Source: Ettlia oleoabundans (Eukaryota; Chlorophyta; Chlorophyceae; Chlamydomonadales). Taken from it: a stretch of DNA of 29,469 nucleotides. Shown here one piece after another: positions 1 through 10,327 of the stretch (position 1 is the first letter of the stretch; each line of letters begins with the position of its first letter). The notes below the pieces were generated by a model. It worked only from the letters and a program-made list of their open reading frames with translations. It did no database searches and had not been told where the DNA came from. The stretch is from assembly GCA_019693395.1 (NCBI GenBank), contig JAAMXP010003921.1, positions 1 to 29,469 of the forward strand, read 5' to 3'. The position numbers and the translations under genes were made by a program.

Positions 1-17
1 ATGTGTATAAGAGACAG
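1..17 (+). other. Nextera/Tn5 mosaic-end adaptor remnant
   Basis: The first 17 bases, ATGTGTATAAGAGACAG, equal the 3' end of the 19-base Tn5 mosaic end used in Nextera libraries (AGATGTGTATAAGAGACAG). This is seen directly. It means the window starts at a contig end with untrimmed adaptor, so these bases are not genomic and the first gene is cut by assembly, not biology. Confidence 0.93.
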
Positions 18-214
18 GCCACGTTGTGGTTAGGCAAACTGTATAATCAATAAGCAAAGCAAAGCGCTGTGTTGTTGCCAAACTATGCTATGCAAGGCGT
101 ACAGTGCGCTGAAATTTGACACAATTTTCGCAAATTGACGGTGTTAGCACACAATCTATCAAGAAGCCCATCTGGCGAGCTGGTTTCTGAAACCTTACTG
201 CCTTAATGTTGCAG

Positions 215-1202
215 GTGAGGGCTCTTTTCATACCGGATGGCGGCGATATGATGGTGCCATTCCTAAAAGATATTGGTGCCATCCACACTTACAGGTAAGT
301 TGCGGCTGGAAGGGTGAGTTGTTTTTGGGAAGATGGATCTCAGAACTCCTGAGGTCAGAAGCGATGCAAGACTGACACGCGGCTGTCGACCTTCCGGCAA
401 TTGCAGCCAGCTGATGAACACACCACTCCCCACACTGGACATGGATGATGTGCTTCAAGCTGGGCTGGTGCAACTGGGCCATGTGTTTGACAACCACACT
501 CATGTGCTGCGGCATGCCAAAAGGAAGCTCAGCAGCCTGGCCTCATTCTTGAGGGCGGCACTGCCTCCTCAGGAGGAGACAATTCCGCCCCCAGACAATG
601 GGGCTGGCGGTGGCGGCGGTGGTGGAGGCGGAGATGGTGGCGGCGGCGGTGGAGATGCTGGTGGTGGCGATGGCGGTGACGGCGACGGAGGTTGCACCGA
701 TGGTGGTGATGGCAATGTTCGCGGAGGGCTTTCTCCCAATGGCGCACGCAAAACAGGGGATGGCGGATATCTCCACGACGGCGCCGGCGGCAGTGAAGGT
801 GGCGGTGATGACAACAAAGGCGCTGGCAGCTCTGCTCCAGAAACAAACATGCCACTTGTGGTGAGTACAGCAGGTGTCAACTGTCACTCAGGCACAAACT
901 ACATCTGCCCCAGGATTGATTAACCGCAGGGTTGGGCAAAGCTGCCGTGTTGCGCTTACAAAAAGGCTTGCTGCACTTCACTGCTGCAGGAGAACCTGGA
1001 GACCCTGGCAATCACACCTCCCAGCAAGGACCCCAGGCAAGACCCCGAGTTGTATGCCAGCATGGCAGTTGCTACTGCACTTAGGAAGACAACTGAGCAG
1101 GAGCTGGCTGGCAATTACAGCGGCGGTGCCGCCGCCAGCAGTGGTCGGAAGGAGAAGCGGCGGGTCCTTAGCCACATGAGCAGCAGGCCGAGGGACACAT
1201 GA
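215..1202 (+). CDS. 3' part of an unrecognised Gly-rich protein gene
   Basis: I do not recognise the family. Three exons join in phase: 215-294 (after acceptor TTGCAG, donor GTAAGT), 407-860 (donor GTGAGT) and 990-1202 (stop TGA). The 5' end is missing because the contig begins here. The readable protein starts with VRALFIPDGGDMMVPF, continues into a likely helical stretch with DVLQAGLVQLGHVFDNHTHV and a basic segment HAKRKL, then a long low-complexity Gly/Asp linker encoded by GGN repeats (about 601-720), and ends in a basic tail (GRKEKRRVLSHMSSRPRD). The conserved-looking parts flank the linker, so the linker is probably a flexible spacer. The gene converges on the farnesyltransferase gene, whose stop lies 248 bases downstream on the other strand. 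Confidence 0.6.
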
Positions 1203-1449
1203 CCTTTGAAGTTTTTCTTTTCGTGATTGGTGCGATGCATGAAGACTATTCCTGTGTTCAAGTGTGGGCTGGTGGATGGTAGGGGCGTGGGTAGGGTTGG
1301 GCAGATATTGTATGTGTATCTTGTCTCTTGTTGGTTCACAACATTGCCTGCTCAAATCCAAGTGACACAAAGGGGATTGCAATTCAAGCCAGAGGTAAAA
1401 CATTTGATACGTGATGAGGCATGTGTAAGCCACCATTACCTGAAGACAG
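1203..1449. terminator. Shared 3' region of two convergent genes, with TGTAA
   Basis: This stretch lies between two convergent stops. On the + strand a TGTAA motif, the usual green-algal polyadenylation signal, is at 1424-1428, 222 bases after the stop of the first gene. No minus-strand TGTAA is seen here; the nearest ones for the farnesyltransferase gene are at 1115-1119 and 956-960, inside the first gene. The two transcripts therefore probably overlap at their 3' ends (inference). Confidence 0.5.
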
Positions 1450-4400
1450 TCAATGCTGGGCCGTCAGCTTCTTGAAGTGCCGCTGCGCTTCCACCAGCTT
1501 CGTGCTCACCACGTTGCACAGCGGATCAGCACGAACCAACATATTCTGCACGTCGGAGAAAGCGTGGCTACCTGGTAAGCAAATTACGATTTCAACCGAC
1601 AAAACGCAAGATTGCAGAACTTTTCAGTCTGCTATGGCTGCAACACGAGTTTGCGGCTAGGGTCCTCACCTGCTCTCGCCCTAATACTATGCCGCTGTAG
1701 TGTTGGCTGCTGCTTAGGCCACTGCAGCCAACGGAGAACTTGGACAACAATGGCTATCCCGCTGTATAGTGGGGAAGGAGGGGATCAGAAGCGGTGTGGC
1801 CAGCATGCAAGCATTCATAGAACACCCGACCTGAGGCAGTAGCAAGTGTGATAGAAGTCCGCTGGTTTGCCCGGCTTGTCTCGTAGGCCGCCCCTTGGCA
1901 TCTGCAAGTGAAGAAAAGATATGTTCCACCCTTTCGTTGAATATAAGAAAGGCTGCTGAAAACTGGTCAACGAGTGGGCCGCTATTTGCTGGTGCCGTAC
2001 CTATGCCTGGCAGGTTCAAGCCGTCCTGCTGCTTTAAGCTGAATCACACATCCGCTGATACCGCCGAATCAGAGCAGTGGCAACGGAATACCTACAAAGC
2101 TCCATGTTTTTGTGCTACACTCACCGCCTGGCAGCACTTGAGAAGCCACAGCTGAAGCGCCGCCGCATCATACAGCAGCGGCAGCCGCCCTTCCTTCCCC
2201 GGCTGCTGCACGCCAGCGGTTTCATTGATGGGGCTGCCGGAGGGCAACGCCTGGTCCAACAGCGTTGCTGCACCGTATTGGAGAGCGCTGATGTGTTGCT
2301 GGCAGGTTTCCAAAGCCTTCTGCAACTCGGAGGCTTTGTCCAACAGCGCCAGCGCCTCCTGTTGCAACGGACCTGCACCTGCTGCCCCTACCGCTGCCTG
2401 GTACCGCTCCTCAGCCTCAATGGAAGCCTCCACAGCAGCATCTAGCTCCTTCTGTAGCTGCGCCTGCTGCCGTGCAGCCGCCGCTTGTGGAGAGAGGTGC
2501 GGCAGGCTGGCCACCCACTCTGCCAGTGTCGGAGTCATGTCTAAATCCCCGCCGCTGCTGCTGTCTTCATCGTCATCAAGATTTCCAGCTGCCAGCAACC
2601 CAATGATGCGGTCGGCTGCCCCTGTTGCAGCATTGTCAAGCGCTTCTGCCGGCACTTTTTGAGCGGCCTGTGCTGCGACTGCTCCACCCTGCTGCTCCTT
2701 CAACAAGGATGCCAGCAGCGGGAACACGCCACCCTGCCAAAAGCTGTAGCAACCGTCCACCAGTTTATTTGTGCGGCCCATAAACCCACCCTCTACTTGG
2801 CCCTGCAACAATCATAAAAAGACAAACCAACAGTACAGAATACCACCACAACAAATCAAGCAACAGAAGTGCATGGACCTATCCAACGCATACGGTCTTT
2901 ACTCATGAGGACACAACGGTCACTGATGCCCAACGGGAGTTCGGTCTTCCTGTACGGCCTACCTGGCAGCGCACAGCCCAACGCAGCAACCGATCAAGAT
3001 CCAAAGCATGTGCCTGCACCATACCAAGTCGAAGTGTGGCTTGATTGACCACAACGCCGGAAGAAGAATGAAGCATGCATGATGCGACTCATATCATGAA
3101 TCTGGAACTCTGCAGCAAGTCCCGCGTATGTACATGTCACCCAAATCACCTTGCCGAGCAGCGCTGCAGCAGCGAGGCCGCAGAAAGTGTATCCACCGTG
3201 CGCCTCGTTCCAGAACTCGCCGCCAATACCCCCTTCATGAGACTGCTCAGCAGTAGAACATAAAAGCAATGGAATAAACATGAGACTGCTCAGCAGCAAA
3301 ACATATGCACAAGAAATGTGCTACAGGTAAGAACATTTGGTGAATCTTTTAGGTACAAAAACATACATAAGAATGACAAAATACTGCCAACAAGGATGTC
3401 AGCAATGCTTTCAAAGCTCTCAGGATGGTGCCATGGCTGTAAAGCAAATGCCATGATGTGCACCCACCTGGCAACGGCAAATGTAGTCCACCATGTTGCA
3501 AGCCTCTGCCACGGCCCCCTTATCCAGCAGCAGCATCTCGCAGACTGCCAAGGCGCAGTAACAGCCGCGCACATCCACCTCGCCACCTGCAGGTGGGACA
3601 AATGTCGTCAAAAGATGCTAGCCATGAATGGCCACACCACCGCTTCTCAATCTTGTAAATGCCCTAAGCAGGTAACTGTGGAGCTCTACTTACGTTCCAA
3701 CAACAGGAAGGGGACTTGCTGTGGACCATAAAAGGTGCGCATGGACCATGCGCACCTTCATGCATGGTCATGCCGCCACCCTGCTCTGGTGGCACACACA
3801 TGCGCAGGAGGAAGGAGTGCAGCTTGGGGCGGTCCACAACTGCGGAACACATGTCAGGGAGCGGATAGGCCGGGTCTGAAACCAACCACAATTCGACATG
3901 ATGTATTGAACCATACGAGAGAACCTCTTTGAAACAGCAGATTATGACTCCACAAGAACGATTGCTGTTTTTGGATGTTGACTGGACATACCTTCCAGGG
4001 CTTCTCCTCCACCTAATGTGACCAGAGCACACACAGCTGCATGGAGTTCACATATTCAAACCAGACAATAGAGTTTGGTTGATAATGTATATTGTATATA
4101 AACTACAACTGCTCGTATGTGACAAAAGCGATGATGCTATATGAGCAGCAAGCAGGCCTACCCGCATATGTGGGTGCCAGATGCGCCAGTTGGTAAGGTC
4201 CACCACCAAAACCTCCATCGGGGTGCTGTGGGAAGCAAACCACTGTGAGGGCGCCATTGACAGAATTATGCACATATACTGGCAGCGAGGAAGCTTGCTT
4301 GCAGTCGTTACTTGGAGGAGAAGACTTAACTCAAACATTTACAGCAGGATGCACCTGGCAGCTTGCAATGAAGGCAATGATGCTTGATCTACTAGGTGAA

Positions 4401-5063
4401 CTTGGCAGCGGAGCACCCAACAACGCCAAGCTGCAAACAACTAGCGGAACGCAAGTTCAACAATCAATTAACGGAGGCTCAGCTAAGCCAGCAATAATTA
4501 CTGTACCAAGCACAACACGAAGGCAAGGCAGCCCAGAGGCTGGGTGGCGAGCAAAATTACCTGTGTGTGATCCAGTAGCAAATCCAGGTGCGAGACGCAT
4601 CCAGGGAAATGTAACCTGCGGCCCAATGCTGCCAGGGGATTTCTAGGAAGCAAAGTCGCTGGTGTAGGTAGCAAACACCCTGCCCAGACTGGCCCTTGTA
4701 CGGACTTGGGCAGGAGAAGAGTTACAGCAAGGGCTTCGACGTATCGAGTCAATGACCGCCCATACCTGAAGGCAGCAGCCCCAGCCCACTATGCAGATAC
4801 TTGATGTGCTGCTGCCGATTAAGTGCCAGGCTTTCTTCATCTTCAAGATCTAGCTTCCCTGATATACCACGGGCACACGGGCGGAACCATGTTTGGCAGC
4901 AGCGGCGGCAGGGAAACGATGCTCAACTTAAAGTGCGGCAACGCCACCAAAGCACATACTTACCATCGCCATACTCTTTGCTGTAGATGCCCGTCACCAC
5001 CCGCCGCTCAAGCTCCGCTTGATCGATTGAAGTCGTGGTTTGAAGGCCATCGTCGATCGTCAT
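1450..5063 (-). CDS. FTB: Protein farnesyltransferase subunit beta, with large insertion
   Basis: Catalytic beta subunit of protein farnesyltransferase, which attaches farnesyl to C-terminal CaaX cysteines together with the alpha subunit. Fourteen exons close in phase (558 aa): 4964-5063, 4766-4858, 4561-4615, 4355-4430, 4162-4225, 3992-4036, 3756-3839, 3468-3586, 3150-3242, 2963-3013, 2125-2802, 1831-1901, 1670-1721, 1450-1545. Family landmarks run in order: YISLDASRTWICYWITHS, HPDGGFGGGPYQLAHLAPTY, VVDRPKLHSFLLRM, GGEVDVRGCYCAL, EAHGGYTFCGLAA, GGFMGRTNKLVDGCYSFWQ, and RDKPGKPADFYHTCYCL. The zinc ligands are present: Asp276 and Cys278 in LVDGCYSF and His504 in FYHTCY, by analogy with rat Asp297, Cys299 and His362. 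Between FWQGG and the next core helix (LLYDAAALQLWLLKCCQ) there are about 185 residues where the rat enzyme has about 26; the extra part holds an acidic run (DDDEDSSSGGD) and Ala/Gln/Glu-rich, probably coiled-coil sequence. The start is the ATG at 5063, 225 bases from the start of the divergent neighbour. Confidence 0.95.
3732..3758. repeat. Perfect 13-bp inverted repeat over a splice donor
   Basis: AAGGTGCGCATGG (3732-3744) and CCATGCGCACCTT (3746-3758) are exact reverse complements separated by one base. On the minus strand the repeat covers the last three bases of FTB exon 7 and the first 24 bases of intron 7, so the donor (AAG|GTGCGC) would sit inside the stem of an RNA hairpin. Confidence 0.85.
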
Positions 5064-5287
5064 AATTGTTTAGCGAGCAGATGCGCCCGCACACCAAATT
5101 GGGGCAAGAATTGTGTGCTCTTGCAGGCTTACTCCTTTTGGGACCCACGAAGCATAGCACGGACACAGCATGTGCATATATAGCAGCAAGTCGGGTTTTG
5201 GTAACGGGATGCAGCGCAAAGGTCAGTGGCCCGCGTACCCTGCCTGCATGCAGTCGGGACAAGGCCGCCGCCCAGCAGTGGCCAACA
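5064..5287. promoter_or_regulatory. Bidirectional promoter region between FTB and TRF4-like genes
   Basis: Only 224 bases separate the two divergent start codons, so both promoters must lie here or overlap the 5' ends. A TATA-like run (CATATATAG, TATATA at 5177-5182) lies 106 bases before the + strand ATG and fits a core promoter for the poly(A) polymerase gene. An out-of-frame ATG at 5209 would start an upstream ORF if it is transcribed. Function is inferred. Confidence 0.5.
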
Positions 5288-8200
5288 ATGGCGGGGCAAC
5301 AGCCGGAACCAGTCAAGCTTATACCCGTGCACAATGAGCCGGGGGCAGTCCAATTTCAGTACACCTACGCCGGCGCGTCAGGCTTCGCTTTGGGCACCCG
5401 CCCGACGGGCGACGGCAGCACGGTTGCCAGCGGCGCTTTAGCTGTGGTGGGGCAGCGGGAGCAGGCAGTGGAGCCTGCATCGCTGCAGCCACAGCTGGAT
5501 GATGAGATAGACGATTTCATCTCGCTGGATGCACCTGCTGCAGCCAACAAGGTGCGTTGCTAAACACCGATGGCCTGTTTGCGCAGGTTGTTCCACCGGC
5601 AGCCAGCTGCGGAACGTGTTCTGAATGCCAGCTTGCATCCAGCCGCTTACATCGTGCTGTGTAATTCTGCAGTCACAGCAGCAACATGGGCAGAAGCCAG
5701 GATCAGCAGGAGTTGTTGGCAATCTGCTGGATGATTACATCTCTCTGGGGATACTTGAGGACCCATCGGCAGCAGCAGCAGACAAGGCGAAGCCAGCTGG
5801 CAGCAGCAAACCAGAGGAGCTGAAACAAGTGCCCTGGCTGGCATCGCTCAGAGGCATCCGCAGCCCTCTGCTCCGTCTACACCAAGGCATGTGCCCTGCT
5901 TGGATTGGCACTGCATGCATTCCCCCTGCAGCGGGTGCTTGTAGGCCAGGCCACATGATTTTTCATGTGTCCTCGACCTTTATTTAGCTGCCTGCCTCGG
6001 ACAACTTTTGCGGAAACGTGAAATTTTGTGCATTCAGTTATCCAAGTGTAGAAATGCCAAGCGTAGAAAAGTAAATCAACTTCCATGTCTCTCCTTAACC
6101 CCTGCCACCTTTGCAGAGATTGTGGAGTTCTGCCGCTACCTGGCTCCCTCACCTGAAGAACAGTCTCTGCGGCAGGCTGCCATTGATCGGATTGAGGAAG
6201 TCATCACCAGCATCTGGCCCGAGGCCAAGCTGCAGGTCTTTGGCTCCTTTGCCACAGGTACTGCAAGGTGGCTTGGGACATGAATTGTTCTGCTGGCTGG
6301 TCTGTGGGCTGTGAACCCGCTTGGCGTCATGGTCATGCTGCCAATTTCATGCCTTTTTAGTGCACTCCTCATCTCTCATGTTGTATTATGTGTGATGGCT
6401 GTAAAACATTTGCTGTTAACGGGCAGGGTGCTGGCAGTCAATTGTGGTCTAGCCCCAATTGCACATGCAACTCCTTCAACACGACCACCGCTTTCACAGC
6501 AGTGCCAGTTTCGACTGTCAGTCCCCTCACCCTGGCTTCTATTGTGCATTTGCGCAGGCCTTTATTTGCCCACCTCGGATGTGGATGCCGTCATACTTAG
6601 TAGCGGCTGCATGGACATCCCGCAGGGACTCAAGGCGCTGGCAACCTCGTTGGCCCGCAAGAACATGGCCAAAAATATGCAGGCAGGTCTGGGGTGCTTG
6701 GTTGTTTGATTCAACTCTGTGTGGATTATCTTCGACAACAAGCGCCCAAAACAGAGTTGAATGTATTTTGTATGCATCGGCACATCAGTTGCAGGACCTG
6801 TCATTGGCTGGTGCGACTGCCGTGCTTGAAATGCCTTCAACTTCCAGTTTTCCTTTCCTTGCCACGCTTAGTCTTTCTTTTGTGTTGTTGTGCAGGTCAT
6901 TGCAAAGGCCAAGGTCCCAATCGTGAAGTTTGAGGATGCGGAGAGCAGCTACAACTTTGACATCTCGTTTGATGTGGCAAACGGCCCAGAGGTGATGCAT
7001 TTTTTTCTGAGAAGCAATCTCCTGTGTGTGTGCTGTCCACTGTGGTTGGGATTCACAACTAAGTTCGTACCATGTTTGGTTGATAGCCTACCATGCCCAG
7101 TATGGAGGCGTGGTGGTGCATGTTGAAGCATGCGAATGCAACTTTGTGGCTGATGAAGCAAGAAGCATTGCCCCTTTACATCTGCGGCATGCAGGCTGCT
7201 GAGAATGTGCGAGCGCTCATGGATTCATTGCCGCCCATGCGGCCGCTGGTTATGGTGCTCAAGGTGTTTTTGCAGCAGCGGGAGTTGAACGAGGTGAGAG
7301 CTACGCCCAACAGATCGTTGCTTGGTGTATTGAACATGAGATACATATTGCAGAGCATCAACTCTAGCGGACATTGCCTCTTTGCTTTGGCAAAGCGCCC
7401 GACTGCCTGACTCTTTCCAACCACCGAGATTCAGATATAACACGCAAGATTTGCCCTGGTATTGCAGGTCTACTCGGGCGGGCTGGGTAGTTATGCGCTT
7501 CTGGTCATGGTTGCAGCATTTCTGCAGCTGCACCCCTCGCGGCAGCCACCAGGTGAGCCCTTGCTGGCGGATGGTAATGTCCTATGCTAAACATAGATTG
7601 AAGGTTTTTGCCATTCCTTTCACTGTGCAAATAGCAGTGCTTTTGAGGCTTTCTTTTGCCTGCATTTCCCTATCTGTCGGGCTTGGCAGCTCTGTCTTCG
7701 TTCCTGCTTATAAGCCTTCGCATCCCTTTGCACCACTGCAGCCAGCGCTCACCGCTACGGCAGCGGCAAGAGCTCGGCACCTGCCGGAAAACTAGAAAGT
7801 TGTCTGGGTGTGCTGCTGGTGGACTTCCTGCGCCTTTATGGCAGGTCCTTGAACAATGTTGAGGTGGGCGCGGCCAGTGGGGTGGGGGTGGGGTGGGGGT
7901 AACGCAGATCTTGAACGATTAGTGGTTGGCCGGTTGTATTGTGCACACAACCAGGAACTGGTGAAGCTGACATCCTAGCATTCTACCTTGGTCAATATCC
8001 AATGCATGCTTCCCAAGGCACTCTTCATGTACTGCCAGGTGGGCGTGAGCTGTCGAAGGGGCGGCTCGTACTTCAACAAGCGAGCAAAGGGCTTCTTCCA
8101 GGTGCGGAGGAGTGCCTGTGTTGAAGTGTGCCTTTGTCCGCTTTCAGGTCGTATGCTTTTATGATTAGCCTGCTGTCGTCCTGGATATCCCTCTTGTCCT

Positions 8201-9286
8201 GTTTGAGACTTTGTAGCTTAACTTTCGTAAGCTTAAATCCACCAACCTGGTGGTTTCACATGCTTGTTTTCACTTTATGCAGCCTGAACGGCCCTTCCTG
8301 TTTGCTGTGGAGGACCCAAACGACCCTAGCAACGACCTTGGGCGTAACAGCTACAACATCAGCAGGGTATGGCAGCTGCACTTCTTGAAACATGCCTGGC
8401 CTTTGTCGCTTGGTGGCATGCCTTCTTCTAAGGGAAGGAAAATTTCTTAATATATCTCTTAAAATTATATATTAAGACAAAATTCTTATTTAATGCAGAG
8501 AAATTAAGAAATTTTCCTTCCCTTAAATTTTACATTTTCCAGCTTGCAGCTGCTGCAGCTGATAATCCCGCCTGTGCTACGTCTGCAGGTACGCATGGCA
8601 TTTGACTGGGCCTACTGCCAGCTCACAGCGCCCGCTGAGCAGGGTGCCTCTCTGTTGCAGCGCATCATACGGTAGGCTTCTGCCTGTGGCCTGCTGGTTG
8701 CACATTTAAAACCATACAGGAAGGCGCGACTGATGTCAAGCTGTATGCTCGCCAAATATGGAAGCTGGTCGGTATGGTTTGAGCAGGGGGAACCATGTGC
8801 TCAGAAGCAACGGCACAATAGTGTTTGTGAAGCATCCCTGGTGTATGCAGGCTTGATCCGGTTCTCTTTTTGCGAGCCCCGCCTGCACCGTTAAATGACT
8901 CCCCGTCACGACCTTCGGATAACTCGAAGAAGAAGAGGAGGAACCAACAGGAACGGTGGGGTGGTGCAGTGGATGATGAGCAGCAGCAACAGCAGCAGTC
9001 GAAGCGGCAAAGAAAGCGGAGGCATCGCGAGCGCAGCTTGTCAGACGATGAGAGGGAGGTTGGCAGCGACAGCGGTGGGAGGTGGGGGATGGACGAGGGC
9101 CCAGAAGAACAAGCGGAGGTGGGTGAGCGTTGGCAGAAGAAGCATAAGCACCAGGACCAACAGCGGCATCACCGCCACCGGCACAGGCATAGCAACAAGG
9201 GCAGTGACAAGCAGCGGCATCAGCAACAGCAGCAGCACCAAGTGCGGCGCCAACCCTCGAGCAGCAGACATGTGTATTTTGACTGA
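5288..9286 (+). CDS. TRF4/PAPD5-type non-canonical poly(A) polymerase
   Basis: Nuclear nucleotidyltransferase of the TRF4/5 (PAPD5/7) family, the enzyme that adds short poly(A) tails to RNAs for exosome decay or trimming (TRAMP complex). Twelve exons close in phase (603 aa): 5288-5551, 5673-5886, 6117-6257, 6558-6682, 6896-6991, 7195-7293, 7468-7552, 7742-7863, 8039-8101, 8283-8366, 8589-8671, 8851-9286. The core begins with SPLLRLHQEIVEFCRYL. Catalytic residues are visible: GSFATG near residue 202, Asp214 and Asp216 in SDVDAV, and the third Asp at about 270 in YNFDISFD. The nucleotide recognition motif is EDPNDPSNDLGRNSYNISR (about 413-431). The tail (from about 459) is rich in Lys/Arg, Gln and His-Arg repeats, probably for RNA binding and nuclear import. 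Introns 2 and 4 use GC donors (AAG|GCATGT, CAG|GCAGGT). I chose ATG 5288 over the in-frame ATG 5066, which lies three bases from the FTB start and leaves no leader. Confidence 0.95.
7879..7899 (+). promoter_or_regulatory. Intronic G-quadruplex motif
   Basis: Four uninterrupted G runs (4, 5, 4 and 5 Gs) separated by single T bases lie on the sense strand, 15 bases after the donor of intron 8 of the poly(A) polymerase gene. Single-base loops make this a very stable type of G-quadruplex in DNA or RNA. A role in splicing is inference. Confidence 0.75.
8429..8525. mobile_element. MITE-like element with TA target duplication
   Basis: A 93-bp AT-rich element (8431-8523) has perfect 20-bp terminal inverted repeats: AGGGAAGGAAAATTTCTTAA at 8431-8450 and its exact complement at 8504-8523. 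It is flanked by TA on both sides (8429-8430 and 8524-8525). Size, hairpin structure, lack of coding capacity and TA duplication fit a Tc1/mariner-type (Stowaway-like) MITE. It lies in intron 10 of the poly(A) polymerase gene and is much richer in AT than its surroundings. Confidence 0.8.
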
Positions 9287-9576
9287 CGTAGTTCTGACTC
9301 AGCAAATGCTCTGATCAAGCCCCGGAACCTGGTTTTCCCATGCTCGCTCGAGGGACCAGACCTTGTAAGGTTCAGGTTTTGCAATACTTACACACGTCAC
9401 AAATTTTCTCCTCGGGAGCAGTGGAGTGTTGTGCACAAAACGGCAGCGGCCAGAGGCACGCAAGACAGAAAACTGGGGCGACGCCGGAGCGTATTGTCGA
9501 ACAGACCGGTGTGGTGGGAGAGCACCAAAGTGTGGGCGTATTACGCCATATTCCAGCCAGCTGGATTGAAATATAT
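9287..9576. terminator. Convergent 3' regions with TGTAA on both strands
   Basis: Between two convergent stops, TGTAA at 9364-9368 on the + strand follows the poly(A) polymerase stop by 78 bases, and TTACA at 9388-9392 gives a minus-strand TGTAA 185 bases after the stop of the lumen-protein gene. Both fit the green-algal polyadenylation signal, and the two 3' ends would overlap by a few tens of bases. Confidence 0.65.
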
Positions 9577-10327
9577 CTACTGCTGAGTGGCCTGTGCCTT
9601 CAGCTTGGCCAGCAGCTGCTTCCGGCGCTTGGCGCTGATGCCCTGCACGGAAGGGAGTGATGAGACGCAAGTGGACACAAGACACAAGGCTCTCACGGCT
9701 CCCACTTTCCCACATGTGGCGATTGGCAGTGAATGGACATCAAGGTCTGTCACTTGGAATACCACAGCTTGGTGCCCACCTGCTTCTTGGTGCCCTCCAG
9801 GGTGTAGCCCTCGGAGCTGGCACGGTACATGTTCTTGGGGGCGGGCTGCGCTGCCTCAGCGGCGGCGGCGCCCAGGCTCAGCACTGCGCGACAACATTGG
9901 AAATACACGTTGCACGAGTATTGATTGACAAAGCTGAAAATACAATCGGCAATATGGCTGTTCGAAGCTACAATAGGACTAAAAAGCAGACTGGTAAGAA
10001 GCGGCATCAAACTGGAGCGCGGTGGCTGGCAATGCTGAGACTTTTGCGTGGGTTACCCACCAGCGGCTGCGGCCAGACCCAGGATCGCGCGCCTCTCCAC
10101 TGGCTGCTGCTCGGGAGCCGCCTGCGCGCACACCACAACCTGCTGCCTGCGAGCCACCTGGGCCTTGGCGGGGGCGGCCTGCAGGGCAGCCAAGGCAACA
10201 ACAGGCTCGTAAATCCATTCTCGAACGACGACTAAGGGTCAAGAGGGGCCAAGCTGCAATGGGCTGAGCTCCGAGCGGGCGGGCATCTGCGACTCACCAC
10301 GAAGGGCTTTGCGGACAGGGCAAGCAT
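9577..10327 (-). CDS. Small Tat-targeted thylakoid-lumen protein
   Basis: Four exons close in phase (114 aa): 10298-10327, 10061-10205, 9780-9883, 9577-9642. The sequence has a two-part targeting signal. Residues 1 to about 36 look like a stromal transit peptide ending near VVVCAQA. Then comes a twin-arginine signal, VERRAILGLAAAA, with a hydrophobic stretch ending in AAAAEA, a typical lumenal cleavage site. The mature part is only about 45 residues (start about QPAPKNMYRASSEGYTLEG) and ends in a basic segment, GISAKRRKQLLAKLKAQATQQ's first part being the clearest. Tat targeting implies export in folded form into the thylakoid lumen. I do not recognise the mature domain; a small photosystem-associated subunit is possible but not shown. 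It is head-to-head with the SirB1-like gene, 290 bases apart. Confidence 0.82.

Noticed and set aside
529..887. Three long minus-strand ORFs rich in His, Pro or Ala
   Set aside because: They are shadows of the GGN repeats that encode the Gly linker on the + strand.
5066..5287. N-terminal extension of the poly(A) polymerase to ATG 5066
   Set aside because: It would start three bases from the opposite gene's start codon, leaving no room for a leader or promoter, and the extension has no family-like sequence.
8870..9305. Long minus-strand ORFs over the end of the poly(A) polymerase gene
   Set aside because: They are shadows of low-complexity Gln/His/Arg codons in the supported last exon.
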